DNA of 35,155 nt from Enterocloster lavalensis. GTDB taxonomy: Bacteria > Bacillota > Clostridia > Lachnospirales > Lachnospiraceae. Positions 17,954 to 26,531 of the stretch are shown here, piece after piece. The stretch is taken from assembly GCF_902364025.1 (NCBI RefSeq), contig NZ_CABJCG010000015.1, positions 122,148 to 157,302 of the forward strand, read 5' to 3'. Made by a program: the position numbers and the translations under genes. Below the pieces are notes generated by a model. The model was given only the letters and a program-made list of their open reading frames with translations. It was not told where the DNA came from and did no database searches. The number at the start of each line of letters is the position of its first letter. Within the stretch, counting starts at the first letter, position 1.

Positions 17954-18499
17954 TCACCCTGCATTCATATCCATGAACCAGGTAATATACCCGTCCTCAT
18001 CCTGGGAAAAGCGGAGCATCCGGGCGGACTTAAAGGGCTGTTCTGTCCCGCTCAGTCCGTAATTCTGGTATTCCTCCAGGCTCATTTCTTCCCCCATATA
18101 AGACACAACCGCATCCTTTCTCACCCGTATGACCGTGAAAAAGCTCTCGCCCAGGTACCCGTTCTCCTCCAGCCCGTGATCCACGCACGCCTCCATCTCA
18201 TAGAATCCGCCAAGATCCACGGCATTTTCCGCCCATATAACCGGCTGCTGCTCCGTATAAATCCCGCTGATCATCCGGTCGCAGTATCCTTCCTCGTTCA
18301 GATATTGGTACACCCTTTCCGGCGCCTCCGCCTTCCCCGCCTCGTCGCAAACCGCCTCACTGCAAACCGACTCGCTACAAACCGGCTCGCTGCAAACCGC
18401 AAGTTCCATCTCCTGCTCTCCTGCCCGCCTCTCTCCCGCGCCCGAAAATGCAACTGCCGCGGAAAGACACACAGCCATTATCAAATATCCCGGCATCAT
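17954..18499 (-). CDS. small secreted protein with Cys-containing pentapeptide repeats
   Basis: The 181-residue protein starts with a signal-peptide-like segment (MMPGYLIMAVCLSAAVAFSGAG), followed by four tandem units of the form VCSEP/VCSES/VCSEA/VCDEA and a C-terminal domain of about 120 residues with no family I recognise (contains YLNEEGYCDRMISG and ends ITWFMDMNAG). The AGGAGG site (complement of 18505-18510) decides the start at 18499, or 18496; an in-frame ATG at 18589 would hide the signal peptide. VC at the end of the hydrophobic stretch does not give a clear lipobox, so simple secretion is preferred over a lipoprotein. It lies directly upstream of the sigma-fusion genes on the same strand, which makes it a candidate partner or ligand of their outer domains (inference). 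Confidence 0.72.
   Translation of the reverse strand: MMPGYLIMAVCLSAAVAFSGAGERRAGEQEMELAVCSEPVCSESVCSEAVCDEAGKAEAPERVYQYLNEEGYCDRMISGIYTEQQPVIWAENAVDLGGFYEMEACVDHGLEENGYLGESFFTVIRVRKDAVVSYMGEEMSLEEYQNYGLSGTEQPFKSARMLRFSQDEDGYITWFMDMNAG
18345..18405. repeat. 15-bp repeat in the secreted protein gene
   Basis: Four degenerate 15-bp units (GCAAACCG or ACAAACCG followed by an ACTCGCT-like segment) encode the Cys-Ser-Glu-X-Val repeats. The period keeps the frame. Confidence 0.75.
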
Positions 18500-18595
18500 T
18501 CCGTCCTCCTTTACCTGCCTCTGATTAAAAGACGAACCAGCCTTCCGTCCGGTTTTAAATATTTTAAATTTTTCTGAAGCCGGAACCATTTTCCA

Positions 18596-18624
18596 TTATT
18601 ATACTCGGATATCCATACAGTTTC
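18596..18624 (-). promoter_or_regulatory. sigma-A promoter of the secreted protein gene
   Basis: On the minus strand TTGAAA (18619-18624) and TATAAT (18596-18601) are 17 bp apart. The leader is about 90 bases. Confidence 0.72.
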
Positions 18625-18701
18625 AATCATAATCCCCAATAACTCCCATATTTTTCAGCAAATCATTCCGCCTCCCGCGCTCCTCCCACAGGACAGGAAA
18701 A

Positions 18702-18729
18702 GGCCCCCGGCAATTTTCTCCCGGAGGCC
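18702..18729 (-). terminator. terminator of the DUF401 gene
   Basis: On the minus strand the stem GGCCTCCGG / CCGGGGGCC (one G-T pair) with a 10-base loop is followed by TTTTCC, 33 bases after the stop at 18763. Confidence 0.82.
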
Positions 18730-18762
18730 ATACTATAAACAATTTTCATACTGCTGTAATCT

Positions 18763-19974
18763 CTACGAAAATACTCCCAGCATACCCGCATACCCCACCG
18801 CGGCCGCCGAAAACACCAGAATCATGGGAATATTGCGCCTCACCAGCGCCCCGATGTTGACCTTAAAGCACTCCGAAGCGATAAACAGGCACACATGGGT
18901 GGGGGAAACCTGCATAGCGGCGTAGGCCATGCTCATGAGCAACACTAAAAGCGCCACTCCGCCGTCCGGCACAGCCGCCATGGCCATGGGCAGGCACAGG
19001 GAAATGATGGCGTTGGAACCGCTGATGATGGTGCCGAAAAAGAAAATCAGCGCAAATACCAGAGGCAGCGGAACCGGCAGCCCGCCGAAAAAGACCGGCA
19101 GCTCATGGATCACGCCGGTGGACGTGATAATGTCCTTGAATACCATGATCAACACCGTGTTAAAGATGATGACCGGCTCAAAAGCCGTGAAAAACATCGG
19201 GCGGATTTCCCACCATTTCAGGCGGTCCACAAAAATGTTCAGCACCGTCACAAGAGGGGTAGCGATGTAAACCGGGATGTCGAACGCGATGATCAGAAAC
19301 ACGATCAAAATAATGGACCAGAGGCTGCAAAACAGCATCCGGGCAAAGTCCATTTTCCCGCCCTCCAGGCGCTGGTCCGTGCGCTTGGGAAGCTTGCGCA
19401 GGTGGAACACGTATCCGATCAGGAACAGTACGGCCACCAGCGGCAGCATGGCCAGCACAAACTGCCCCGCTCCCACGCCGGACAGCGCCAGGGCGATCAG
19501 AATCGAGGAGTAGGTGGGAAGAAAACTTTCCGGGATATGGCGGTAGAAACTGGTGACGCAGGTCATGTCCTCCGGGCTCATATAGTCCTCGCAGGAGGAT
19601 CTCACGATCTCCGCGCAAATGGTCATTGCGCCCGCCGACGGCAGAAGGCCGATCACCGCGGGAGCCGCCGAGGCGTTGATCCGCCGGTTGCCAAACAGGC
19701 CGCTCAGCGATTCCTCCGCCTGCTTCAGACGCCGCCTGCGCTCCAGCATCCGCTGCAAAAATGTAATAAAATAGAAACTCAATACCACCGTGACAGTCTC
19801 CCGGCTGACCAGCGCTTTTCCGCCAATGGTCAAGGCCCGGCCCAGGGGAATGCCGTATAAGAGCACCGCGGCCGCCAGGCCTCCGGAAATCGCCGCAAAC
19901 AGCGGGAGCTTGCGCCAGAGCATGGCGATGATGACCAGAAATACGGCGCAGAGTTTCAGGATCAGGATGTTCAT
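18763..19974 (-). CDS. DUF401-type integral membrane protein
   Basis: The 403-residue product is made of about ten to eleven hydrophobic segments and resembles the DUF401 (TIGR00529) group, distant relatives of GntP/anion-transporter-like permeases. Family-typical segments are LLPSAGAMTICAEI (about 109-122), FYRHIPESFLPTYSSI and the pair GSNAIISLCLP / MAYAAMQVSPTHVCLFIASECF near the C-terminus, where small and polar residues interrupt the helices as in transport proteins. Substrate is unknown. The start ATG at 19974 follows GAGGAAAC; a 130-base leader with a 7-bp hairpin (20009-20030) and a promoter at 20103-20131 precede it. It stands alone between a terminator and its own promoter. Confidence 0.78.
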   Translation of the reverse strand: MNILILKLCAVFLVIIAMLWRKLPLFAAISGGLAAAVLLYGIPLGRALTIGGKALVSRETVTVVLSFYFITFLQRMLERRRRLKQAEESLSGLFGNRRINASAAPAVIGLLPSAGAMTICAEIVRSSCEDYMSPEDMTCVTSFYRHIPESFLPTYSSILIALALSGVGAGQFVLAMLPLVAVLFLIGYVFHLRKLPKRTDQRLEGGKMDFARMLFCSLWSIILIVFLIIAFDIPVYIATPLVTVLNIFVDRLKWWEIRPMFFTAFEPVIIFNTVLIMVFKDIITSTGVIHELPVFFGGLPVPLPLVFALIFFFGTIISGSNAIISLCLPMAMAAVPDGGVALLVLLMSMAYAAMQVSPTHVCLFIASECFKVNIGALVRRNIPMILVFSAAAVGYAGMLGVFS

Positions 19975-20102
19975 TATGGTTTCCTCACAATATGTATTTG
20001 CAGCAGTTCAGGCGGCGTTTTCTCCGCCTGCTCTTTCATCGGGCGGCCATCCCGCGGCTTCTTGACCAGGGTTGGGCAGACCAAACTGCTGACTCGCTCT
20101 CC

Positions 20103-20131
20103 ATCTTACCATAAATTTTCATAAAGGGACA
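20103..20131 (-). promoter_or_regulatory. probable promoter of the DUF401 gene
   Basis: On the minus strand TATGGTAAGAT contains an extended -10 (TAAGAT, 20103-20108), with CTGTCC 18 bp upstream as a weak -35. Confidence 0.45.
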
Positions 20132-20154
20132 GTGGGATTTGGCAGGAGCGCGCC

Positions 20155-20889
20155 TCATCCCCTCTGAATCATCTTTTCCCGCAGCCGCCTCTGCTCCTCC
20201 GCCGAAAACCCGCTCTCCGCCAGCCGTCCGTCCAGGCCGGACTCCCGGAAAAAGTCCAAAAGCCGCTCCATGTTCTCCGGCTCTGACCGCAGCAGCGGCA
20301 GAAGCTGATCACAGCCCGCCATTTTTTCCGCCAGCGCGCCCAAACCGCCCTGGTTGTAAGTGTGGGACACCTCGTAGTCGGCCACAATATCCTCCCGGGC
20401 TGCGCCGCACAGCCAGAGGACCGCCGCCGCCAGAACGCCGGTCCTGTCCTTACCCGCCGTACAGTGAAACAGCACGGCTCCATCGTCCAGAGCTGCCGTA
20501 AGCCGCGCGAGGGCCGCAGCCAGCAGCCCTGTGTTCTCACCGGCCATGATCACATAGCTCTCCCGCAGACTTTTCAGAAATGCCAGCCTCGCCAAATCCG
20601 CCGGATGTTCCAGATCGATTTCCTCCGTCTGGAGCGGCAGGTGATACCAGGAAATCCCCTGGGGCGGCCGGTCCGGCTTCACCCGCAGTTCCGAAGCGCT
20701 GCGCAGGTCCAGGATCGTTCTGACTCCCGCGGCCTTAAGCCGTTCCCAATCGCCCTCGTCCGCCCCGGACAAGTCTCCCGCCCGGTAAAGCATGTTCCAG
20801 CGGATCATCCCGCCATCCGCCTCGTAACCGCCCAGATCCCTCACGTTTGCCACGTGACTCAGCCTCAGACGCCTGATGTGTTGTTCCAT
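20155..20889 (-). CDS. tyrosine/serine protein phosphatase family protein
   Basis: The 244-residue protein carries the cysteine-phosphatase loop HCTAGKDRTG (C143 nucleophile, R149 phosphate binding) and the N-terminal NVRDLGGY motif of the Y_phosphatase3 (IphP-like) family. The general-acid region and the DLRS segment (61-64) are present. Such enzymes remove phosphate from proteins or phosphoinositides; the substrate here is unknown. No signal peptide is seen. It lies 69 bp after the ankyrin-like gene with an intervening extended -10 promoter (20922-20932), so it may be transcribed on its own as well as by read-through. GAGAGGT is a weak ribosome-binding site. Confidence 0.88.
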   Translation of the reverse strand: MEQHIRRLRLSHVANVRDLGGYEADGGMIRWNMLYRAGDLSGADEGDWERLKAAGVRTILDLRSASELRVKPDRPPQGISWYHLPLQTEEIDLEHPADLARLAFLKSLRESYVIMAGENTGLLAAALARLTAALDDGAVLFHCTAGKDRTGVLAAAVLWLCGAAREDIVADYEVSHTYNQGGLGALAEKMAGCDQLLPLLRSEPENMERLLDFFRESGLDGRLAESGFSAEEQRRLREKMIQRG

Positions 20890-20921
20890 TTTACCGCACC
20901 TCTCAATCCATAATATCCCCT

Positions 20922-20951
20922 ATTTTACCACAGGATATCGGAAAGATACAG
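20922..20951 (-). promoter_or_regulatory. probable promoter of the phosphatase gene
   Basis: On the minus strand TGTGGTAAAATAGGG contains -10 TAAAAT (20922-20927) with a TGTG extension; CTGTAT lies 18 bp upstream. The box is almost identical to that before sigma-fusion copy C. Confidence 0.5.
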
Positions 20952-20958
20952 CCCGGTT

Positions 20959-23634
20959 TCAGACGATGGTCCGGCCCGGCCTGGGCAGTTTCACGTTCCC
21001 TCCCAGCGCCTCCTCACATTTCCGTATCAAATATTCTTCACTGCACGGTTTTTTCACCGGATCCTTCATTCGCGCGCCCGGTGTGCTCCCCCATCTGGCC
21101 CACTTCCGCAGTGTCTCATAATCCGCCTCCGCCATAAGCCCATTTTCCGCAAACCACCCCAACACAAACCAATTCCAGCAGCCACTCCAACTCAAAAAAT
21201 ACCCCAGTCCGTCTTGCTGCCACAGTTTTGGGGTAAACCTCCCCCTCCGGTTCAGGTACTCCATCATTCGCGCGTCCCCGGCATAAATAATCCCACAGCG
21301 GATATCCTGATCCGAGAGCAGCCCCATCCGGTCGATCTCCTCCACAATCTCCAGGCGCCCCATGGCAATGGCAAGCGCTGCAAGACTCATCACGGTCATA
21401 TCCGTATGATATTCCTCATCCGCTCCCAAAGACGCCTCACCCGTCACAATCCCGCCCGGCCATTCCCCCATGCCGCCCTTCCGGTACTGGACGCAGATAT
21501 CGTACCCTTGATTGGTTCTGCTTGAGTAAAATATTTCCATCGCCAAAAAACCGGACCGTGGATTACATTTTCGTTGTTCCCTCTCACTCCAGAATTCCAG
21601 CAAACGCTTCGCCAATTCATCATTTCCCATCACAAAGGCAATACCAGGCAAATTCAGGCAGCCGTCGAACTCGCACACCTGATTCCAGAATCTCACCCGC
21701 AGCCGTAATTCTAAAATCAACCCTCCTGAACTGCGCAACGCCTCCATAAGCCGTCCGTTAAACTCAGGATTCCCCGCCATCCGCAAAAGCCCGGCTTCCT
21801 CCTTCAGTCCGCCTGCCCGCAACGCACGGTAAATGGCAAGGCGGTGTGCGGAAATTTCTTTGTTATCCCTTAATCTTGCAAATCGGCAGGCAGGCCTCGG
21901 ACTCTGCTCCTTTGGATCACCATTCCCCGTCTCCGCCAGGGCATAGCAGTTGCTTCCACGGATAAACTGTGTGATCATATCGTACTTTTCCCGGCTCTCC
22001 AGATATTGCAGAAATTCCATATAACAAGCCCCGGTCAGGTAATTGTTTTCAAACGCCGCCTCCACAAGGGGCTCCGGCAGCAGCTCATCAAACTCCTCGC
22101 AGACCTTTTTCAGCATCTCCAGTCCATCGGAGGAAGCGCCACGGTTTTTAACGTTTATGAACGTAAAAAACTGTATCGGACTTTTCGTTTCCGCCAATTC
22201 CGTCATGTCAATATAATTTCTATTTATTTCCAATACAATATTATAATCGCGGCTTATTTGCTTCAAATTCACACATGTCTCAATCACGGTTTCCTCATCA
22301 AACCAGCCTCCCGAAATATGCCATTGCAGCAGAGCGCTGATATCCACCGAAAAACCAGCCAGCAGCTCCGGAAATTCAAACCACCCCGGTTCCCGCCGGT
22401 TAAATTTTCCCCCTATGCACCAGCTCCAGGCGTGCCATCCAATCCCCATCAAAAAAGCCCGCAAATCCTCCCCTGCTTCCTCCATATGACTGTGGTACCA
22501 TTCCCAGTGTCGTGAAAAATACTGCCGGATTCCCTCGCAATATTCCGGCGCGTGCCTCCATCTCAAATATCTGCCCGCCCACCGGTCCAGCTCCGCCATA
22601 TGGGAATTTCCGTTTCCCAGCGACGCCATTCTCTCAAACAGCAAATCCGCAAACGCTCCCCCGCCCATATCCAGAACACTGTATATGGGGATACGGCTTA
22701 ACGGCTCCCGAAAATGTCCCCACAGATAATCCCACATTGGACGCCCTGCAAAATTGATGGCCCGCTCCATCCGATAATCCCGATAACCACGCTCTTGCGG
22801 CGGGCGTCCACATTGCCGTAATTTAGGGAACCAGCGTTTTCCCGTCCCCTCCACCGTGTGCCCGGCCCAATAAAATTCCGCTTCACTGCACTTTTCCAGC
22901 ACAAACTCCACCATCCCCGGATTCCCGGACAGTATGGCAATTTCCAGGGTGTTGGTGCACCAATTATGTTCCTCGCCAAAGGGATTGAGCAATGGCTTTA
23001 AATCCCGCTCCCGCCACATCGGCCAGCCGCCATCCAGTTTTGCGCCCTGTGATAAAAGCCAGCAAAGCCGTTTCCGATTCCCGGTCAGCAGGGCGAACAG
23101 CACGGGCGTCACTTCAATTTGCATACCGTAAGGAAATATCAGCCTCTCCTTCTCCTTCTTTATAATGCGGATAATCTCAATGGAATTGATATCCTCCATC
23201 GCTTCAATCTGCATTCGAAAGAGATTGTCATCCGCAATCGGCCATACCACCCGGCCCGACGCCATATCCTTAAGCCCTATTTCAGAGTAATATGTGACCC
23301 GCTCCCAGATTTCCCTGGACTCCCGGTAATATTCACGGTTCACCGCCCGATCCAAAGCCCCTGCATATTGCCCGCCGCTTCCATGAAAAAATAACGGCTT
23401 AAATCCCAACTCCAGCAGCAGCTTTACAATCTTCTCACGCCCCGACAGGATCGCCGTATCCATGAATACTCCCTCTTCATAGATTCCCCTTCCCACCGGC
23501 TCTTTAAAATGATGGTATTCCAGAAATTCCCTATGGTACTCCTCCAGCGCGCTCCGGATCTTCTCCTCATTCCCCTCCTTAATTGCCAGGTACAGCTGAA
23601 CCTGCGGCGACTTAAGCTCCCACTCCTTCCACAT
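20959..23634 (-). CDS. large ankyrin-repeat-like protein of the MoxR-VWA unit
   Basis: This 891-residue soluble protein has scattered degenerate ankyrin-like helix pairs: residues 12-33 (LYLAIKEGNEEKIRSAL), 57-78 (MDTAILSGREKIVKLLLELG), 176-200 (PVLFALLTGNRKRLCWLLSQG), 227-250 (NTLEIAILSGNPGMVEFVLE), and near the C-terminus FVMGNDELAKRLLEFW and LAALAIAMGRLEIVEEI. The rest is rich in Trp, Tyr and Arg and has no family I recognise. There is no signal peptide or membrane helix. The start at 23634 follows AGGAGGTG; a longer in-frame reading to 23721 overlaps the ATPase gene. It begins 20 bases after the MoxR-type ATPase stop, so it is probably the client or target-recognition part of that system (inference). 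Confidence 0.78.
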   Translation of the reverse strand: MWKEWELKSPQVQLYLAIKEGNEEKIRSALEEYHREFLEYHHFKEPVGRGIYEEGVFMDTAILSGREKIVKLLLELGFKPLFFHGSGGQYAGALDRAVNREYYRESREIWERVTYYSEIGLKDMASGRVVWPIADDNLFRMQIEAMEDINSIEIIRIIKKEKERLIFPYGMQIEVTPVLFALLTGNRKRLCWLLSQGAKLDGGWPMWRERDLKPLLNPFGEEHNWCTNTLEIAILSGNPGMVEFVLEKCSEAEFYWAGHTVEGTGKRWFPKLRQCGRPPQERGYRDYRMERAINFAGRPMWDYLWGHFREPLSRIPIYSVLDMGGGAFADLLFERMASLGNGNSHMAELDRWAGRYLRWRHAPEYCEGIRQYFSRHWEWYHSHMEEAGEDLRAFLMGIGWHAWSWCIGGKFNRREPGWFEFPELLAGFSVDISALLQWHISGGWFDEETVIETCVNLKQISRDYNIVLEINRNYIDMTELAETKSPIQFFTFINVKNRGASSDGLEMLKKVCEEFDELLPEPLVEAAFENNYLTGACYMEFLQYLESREKYDMITQFIRGSNCYALAETGNGDPKEQSPRPACRFARLRDNKEISAHRLAIYRALRAGGLKEEAGLLRMAGNPEFNGRLMEALRSSGGLILELRLRVRFWNQVCEFDGCLNLPGIAFVMGNDELAKRLLEFWSEREQRKCNPRSGFLAMEIFYSSRTNQGYDICVQYRKGGMGEWPGGIVTGEASLGADEEYHTDMTVMSLAALAIAMGRLEIVEEIDRMGLLSDQDIRCGIIYAGDARMMEYLNRRGRFTPKLWQQDGLGYFLSWSGCWNWFVLGWFAENGLMAEADYETLRKWARWGSTPGARMKDPVKKPCSEEYLIRKCEEALGGNVKLPRPGRTIV

Positions 23635-23654
23635 AGGGACACCTCCTTTATCCT

Positions 23655-24875
23655 TCAAATCCGTTTTTCCCCCAGCAGAAGCAGCTCCCCGGAAAGCCGG
23701 ACGTAAGCCGGGTTCCTGCACAGGGCGAGCACCCTCCAGCAGGCATTGTTGCGGGATAAATAGTTTAACGTGACCTCCAGCAAAACTCCCTTGCCGTAGG
23801 CGGCCTCCATAAATTGCAGCGCAAATTCAATCTGCCGGTTAACCGCCTCCACCGCCTCTCCCCGCCCGGAAAGCGATAGCTCCTCCGCTTTCAGGCAGCC
23901 GGAATGGTATACAATATTGCGCATCAGAATTCCCTGCACAGCCCATTTCACATCAAAGTCCGCCAGGCTGTATTTCCTCGCCAGCTCCTTGATTCCCTCC
24001 CCCGCCAGAATACGCTCGATGTCCCCGCTGTCGATGATCCGGGAATAGGTCCGGTAATGATTGATAAATTCCACGGTGATGTGCTCGTCCTTGACAAACT
24101 GGACGGTCATCTCCCTTGTCACGGCAAACCCCTGCTTCTCATAGGCGGCTAACGTCCGGCTCAGGTTACTCCAATCCCGGGGTGTGACAATGACGTCCCG
24201 GTCTCCCTGGTTTTCACAGCGGTAAAAGCAGTCCGGGTGCATTTTCAGAAACGCCACAATATCCGGGTGGATCCCCTGCTCCATGCCGTACTCCAAAAAC
24301 GCTTCCAGATCCGGCTCAATGACAATGCGGCGGATCCGGTCCCGGATGGCGGCGGTGAATTCCCGGGCGTGGCGGTTATACCGCCTGGGGTTGCCGCAGA
24401 GCACCAGAATCCAGCCCTCGGGCAGCTTGTGGGCTCCCAGGGCTTTAAATTGCAGGAAGCCCAGCATGGCGGGCATCAGGCTGTCGGAGGCTGTGTTAAA
24501 CTCGTCCACCAGCAGAATCCCCTCCCGCTGCCCCGCCTCACGCGCCTGGTACACCGGCGCCAGAATCTCGCTCATGGTGTAACGGGTGGCTTTGCATTTC
24601 CCTCCCTCAAAGGGGATTTCCACGATCTCCGGCAGGCCCAGGGCGGTCTGCCGGACGTGATGGGCAAGGCTCACGCTGACGAACCCGATTCCCAGTTCAT
24701 TTGCCGTCTGCTCCACGATCTCCGTTTTGCCTACTCCCGGCGGCCCCACCAGTTCCAGGGGCATCTGCTCCTTTACAGGGAACAGGAGGTTGCCTTCCTC
24801 ATCCCTTTGCAGGTAACACGCCACGCTCTCCTTGATCATTTCCTTGGCCTTTTTAATCGATACCGAAAAATCCAC
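23655..24875 (-). CDS. MoxR-type AAA+ ATPase
   Basis: The 406-residue protein is an AAA+ ATPase of the MoxR/AAA_5 kind. Walker A is GPPGVGKT (about 44-51), Walker B ILLVDE (about 120-125), sensor 1 the Asn of VLCGNP (about 162) and the arginine finger lies in AIRDRIRRI (about 177-185). MoxR ATPases work as chaperones that remodel or load cofactors into partner proteins together with a VWA-domain protein, which here is encoded directly upstream. The most likely start is GTG at 24875, seven bases after GGAG; TTG at 24878 is nearer to that site but also possible. The C-terminal part (from about 230) is helical and may bind the VWA or ankyrin partner. Confidence 0.88.
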   Translation of the reverse strand: MDFSVSIKKAKEMIKESVACYLQRDEEGNLLFPVKEQMPLELVGPPGVGKTEIVEQTANELGIGFVSVSLAHHVRQTALGLPEIVEIPFEGGKCKATRYTMSEILAPVYQAREAGQREGILLVDEFNTASDSLMPAMLGFLQFKALGAHKLPEGWILVLCGNPRRYNRHAREFTAAIRDRIRRIVIEPDLEAFLEYGMEQGIHPDIVAFLKMHPDCFYRCENQGDRDVIVTPRDWSNLSRTLAAYEKQGFAVTREMTVQFVKDEHITVEFINHYRTYSRIIDSGDIERILAGEGIKELARKYSLADFDVKWAVQGILMRNIVYHSGCLKAEELSLSGRGEAVEAVNRQIEFALQFMEAAYGKGVLLEVTLNYLSRNNACWRVLALCRNPAYVRLSGELLLLGEKRI

Positions 24876-24915
24876 CAAAAGCTCCTCCCTTCGTTTACCT
24901 CAACACTCCGCCGCT

Positions 24916-24993
24916 TTCCGATGTGCATTCCGGCCTCCCGGCCGCCGCAGCTTATTCCGACGTGCATTCCCGCCTCCCGGCCGCCACAGCTTT
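24916..24993. repeat. 39-bp tandem duplication across the stop codon of the VWA gene
   Basis: The segments 24916-24954 and 24955-24993 are near-identical (TTCCGAYGTGCATTCC, CCTCCCGGCCGCC, CAGCTT). On the minus strand the first-read copy codes for the last residues AVAAGRRECTSE and the TAA stop at 24952; the second repeats the same coding sequence after the stop (AAAAGRPECTSES). Confidence 0.85.
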
Positions 24994-26496
24994 TCCCTGC
25001 CGAATTGTTCCCGCCTTCTCATCGCCAGTGAGATACAGCGGGATCACCCATTCCGGTAGTTCCGGCTCAAAACGGCCGCAGTCCACCAGAGCAAACGCCA
25101 CGTCGAACTCCGGCTTGTATTCCGGGAACCGTCCCATCCCGTCGGAGAGATAGATGAGCAGTTTAAACGGCGCTTCCCGCCCGGACCGGTTCAGTTCCTC
25201 CAGGCGACGGATCACGGGAATGAAATCCGTTCCGCCTCCCCCGTCGATCCTTCCCTCCGCCAGGTACCGTTTAAGGCCGTCCAGGTCCACGATCCGGTCT
25301 TCCCGGCATATTTCGCTGTCCGCCTGGAAAACAAGGATATCAAATTCCATATTTTCATAGGATTTGAGGATATTAGCAGTCTCCCTCAGAAAGAGCCGCA
25401 CCGGCTCCCCCTGACAGCTGCCGCTGGTGTCAATGGCGATGGCGATCTGTTTCAGCACAGGCTGCTCCGTCACCTCCGGCGACTCTACTAGCCCAATGTT
25501 TCCCCACCACTCCATCCCATAGGTATACCAGATATAGTCGATCTCGCTGTCGTCCTCCCGGCAAACCTCCTCCCGGGCCAGATACTGCTCCAGAAACTCC
25601 CGGTAGCTGCGGTGGTTTTCCTCCACCGCCTCGTAATAACAGGAAACGCCCAGACTTCCGCTGCCATACCCCCGGCCACCAAACAGCATAAGACTGATCT
25701 GGCGCCCCGCCATAATCTGCATCGCCTCAAGCGCGCGGGAGAGGCGGTCAGGATGATCGCCGGGGGACACGCCGGATATGTCTGCGAACTGCGCGCCGGG
25801 GGACGCTCCGGGACTGTCTGCGGGCTGGATTCCGAGGGTCGCTCCCGGGCCGCCTGCGGGCTGGACTCCGGGGAACGCTCCGTGGACGCCTGCGGGCTGG
25901 GCCCCGAGGGAGGCTCCCGGGCTGCCCGCAGCGTATATTCCGCTTCTCTGCCCCTCCACATCCTTCCTCCGCCAAAACCTGTGATCATCCACCATTAACA
26001 CCCCTACCATTCCCTCCAGCTCAAGCCTTCTCTCCTCATTTTCTTCCGCTTCCCGGTACAATTCCCTGACATAGACCCCATCCGTTCGGCTCCGCCTGAT
26101 CATATTGCAGTAGTCCCAAGGCATTTCCAGTTCATCTTTCCTCTTCCGCCCCCCGTTCACGCACTCCAGGAACCGCAAATACAGCTCCCCCGCCTTCAAA
26201 TCCGCACAAATCCCGAACAATTTCCGCTCCGCCTCGTCCCCCGGGCACTGGGACGGATGGCGGCAGATGATATGGCAGACCGCGTGGAGATACTCCCGCT
26301 CCAGCCGTCCGTTCCCGCCAGCCTCCGCGATTTCCTGCACATACGTTTTGCCGTACAGCAGGAACCGCCCATCCGTCCCGATCCCTTCAAACCCGTCCTG
26401 TTCCCTCCACTCAACCACTTCCAGAACCGGCGAGAGAAATGATATCCGCTTCAAAATCCGGCTCCTCGCAGCCCGCAGCGCCTGCTCCGCTTCCAT
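24952..26496 (-). CDS. VWA-domain protein with DUF2201-like N-terminal region
   Basis: The 514-residue protein has a C-terminal VWA-like domain with a complete metal-ion site: DTSGS (356-360), the Thr of GGGGTD (423) and SDG (451-453). The N-terminal part resembles the putative metallopeptidase domain that goes with this VWA type (DUF2201); the zinc-like motif reads HAVCHIICRH (71-80), so the histidines are kept but the usual catalytic Glu of HExxH is Ala. Between them lies a five-unit 12-residue repeat (191-250). The pair with the MoxR ATPase downstream is a widespread arrangement in which the VWA protein presents the substrate. AGGAGGGG lies 12 bases before the start, with a possible -10 TATAAT at 26532-26537. 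Confidence 0.85.
   Translation of the reverse strand: MEAEQALRAARSRILKRISFLSPVLEVVEWREQDGFEGIGTDGRFLLYGKTYVQEIAEAGGNGRLEREYLHAVCHIICRHPSQCPGDEAERKLFGICADLKAGELYLRFLECVNGGRKRKDELEMPWDYCNMIRRSRTDGVYVRELYREAEENEERRLELEGMVGVLMVDDHRFWRRKDVEGQRSGIYAAGSPGASLGAQPAGVHGAFPGVQPAGGPGATLGIQPADSPGASPGAQFADISGVSPGDHPDRLSRALEAMQIMAGRQISLMLFGGRGYGSGSLGVSCYYEAVEENHRSYREFLEQYLAREEVCREDDSEIDYIWYTYGMEWWGNIGLVESPEVTEQPVLKQIAIAIDTSGSCQGEPVRLFLRETANILKSYENMEFDILVFQADSEICREDRIVDLDGLKRYLAEGRIDGGGGTDFIPVIRRLEELNRSGREAPFKLLIYLSDGMGRFPEYKPEFDVAFALVDCGRFEPELPEWVIPLYLTGDEKAGTIRQGKAVAAGRRECTSE
25747..25926. repeat. 36-bp in-frame repeat in the VWA gene
   Basis: Five 36-bp units encode 12-residue repeats of the type GSPGASLGAQPA in residues 191-250. 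They link the N-terminal domain to the region before the VWA fold; Pro/Gly/Ala content suggests a flexible spacer. Confidence 0.88.
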
Positions 26497-26531
26497 AGGC
26501 CCGCTTCCCCTCCTATCGTTTATTTTGTTCC

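Noticed and set aside
19105..19860. 251-codon plus-strand frame opposite the DUF401 gene
   Set aside because: His/Gln/Arg-rich translation typical of antisense frames; the minus-strand gene has clear membrane helices.
19974..20039. 21-codon leader ORF ending in TAATG with the DUF401 start
   Set aside because: The overlap is suggestive, but it has no ribosome-binding site and no recognisable run of regulatory codons.
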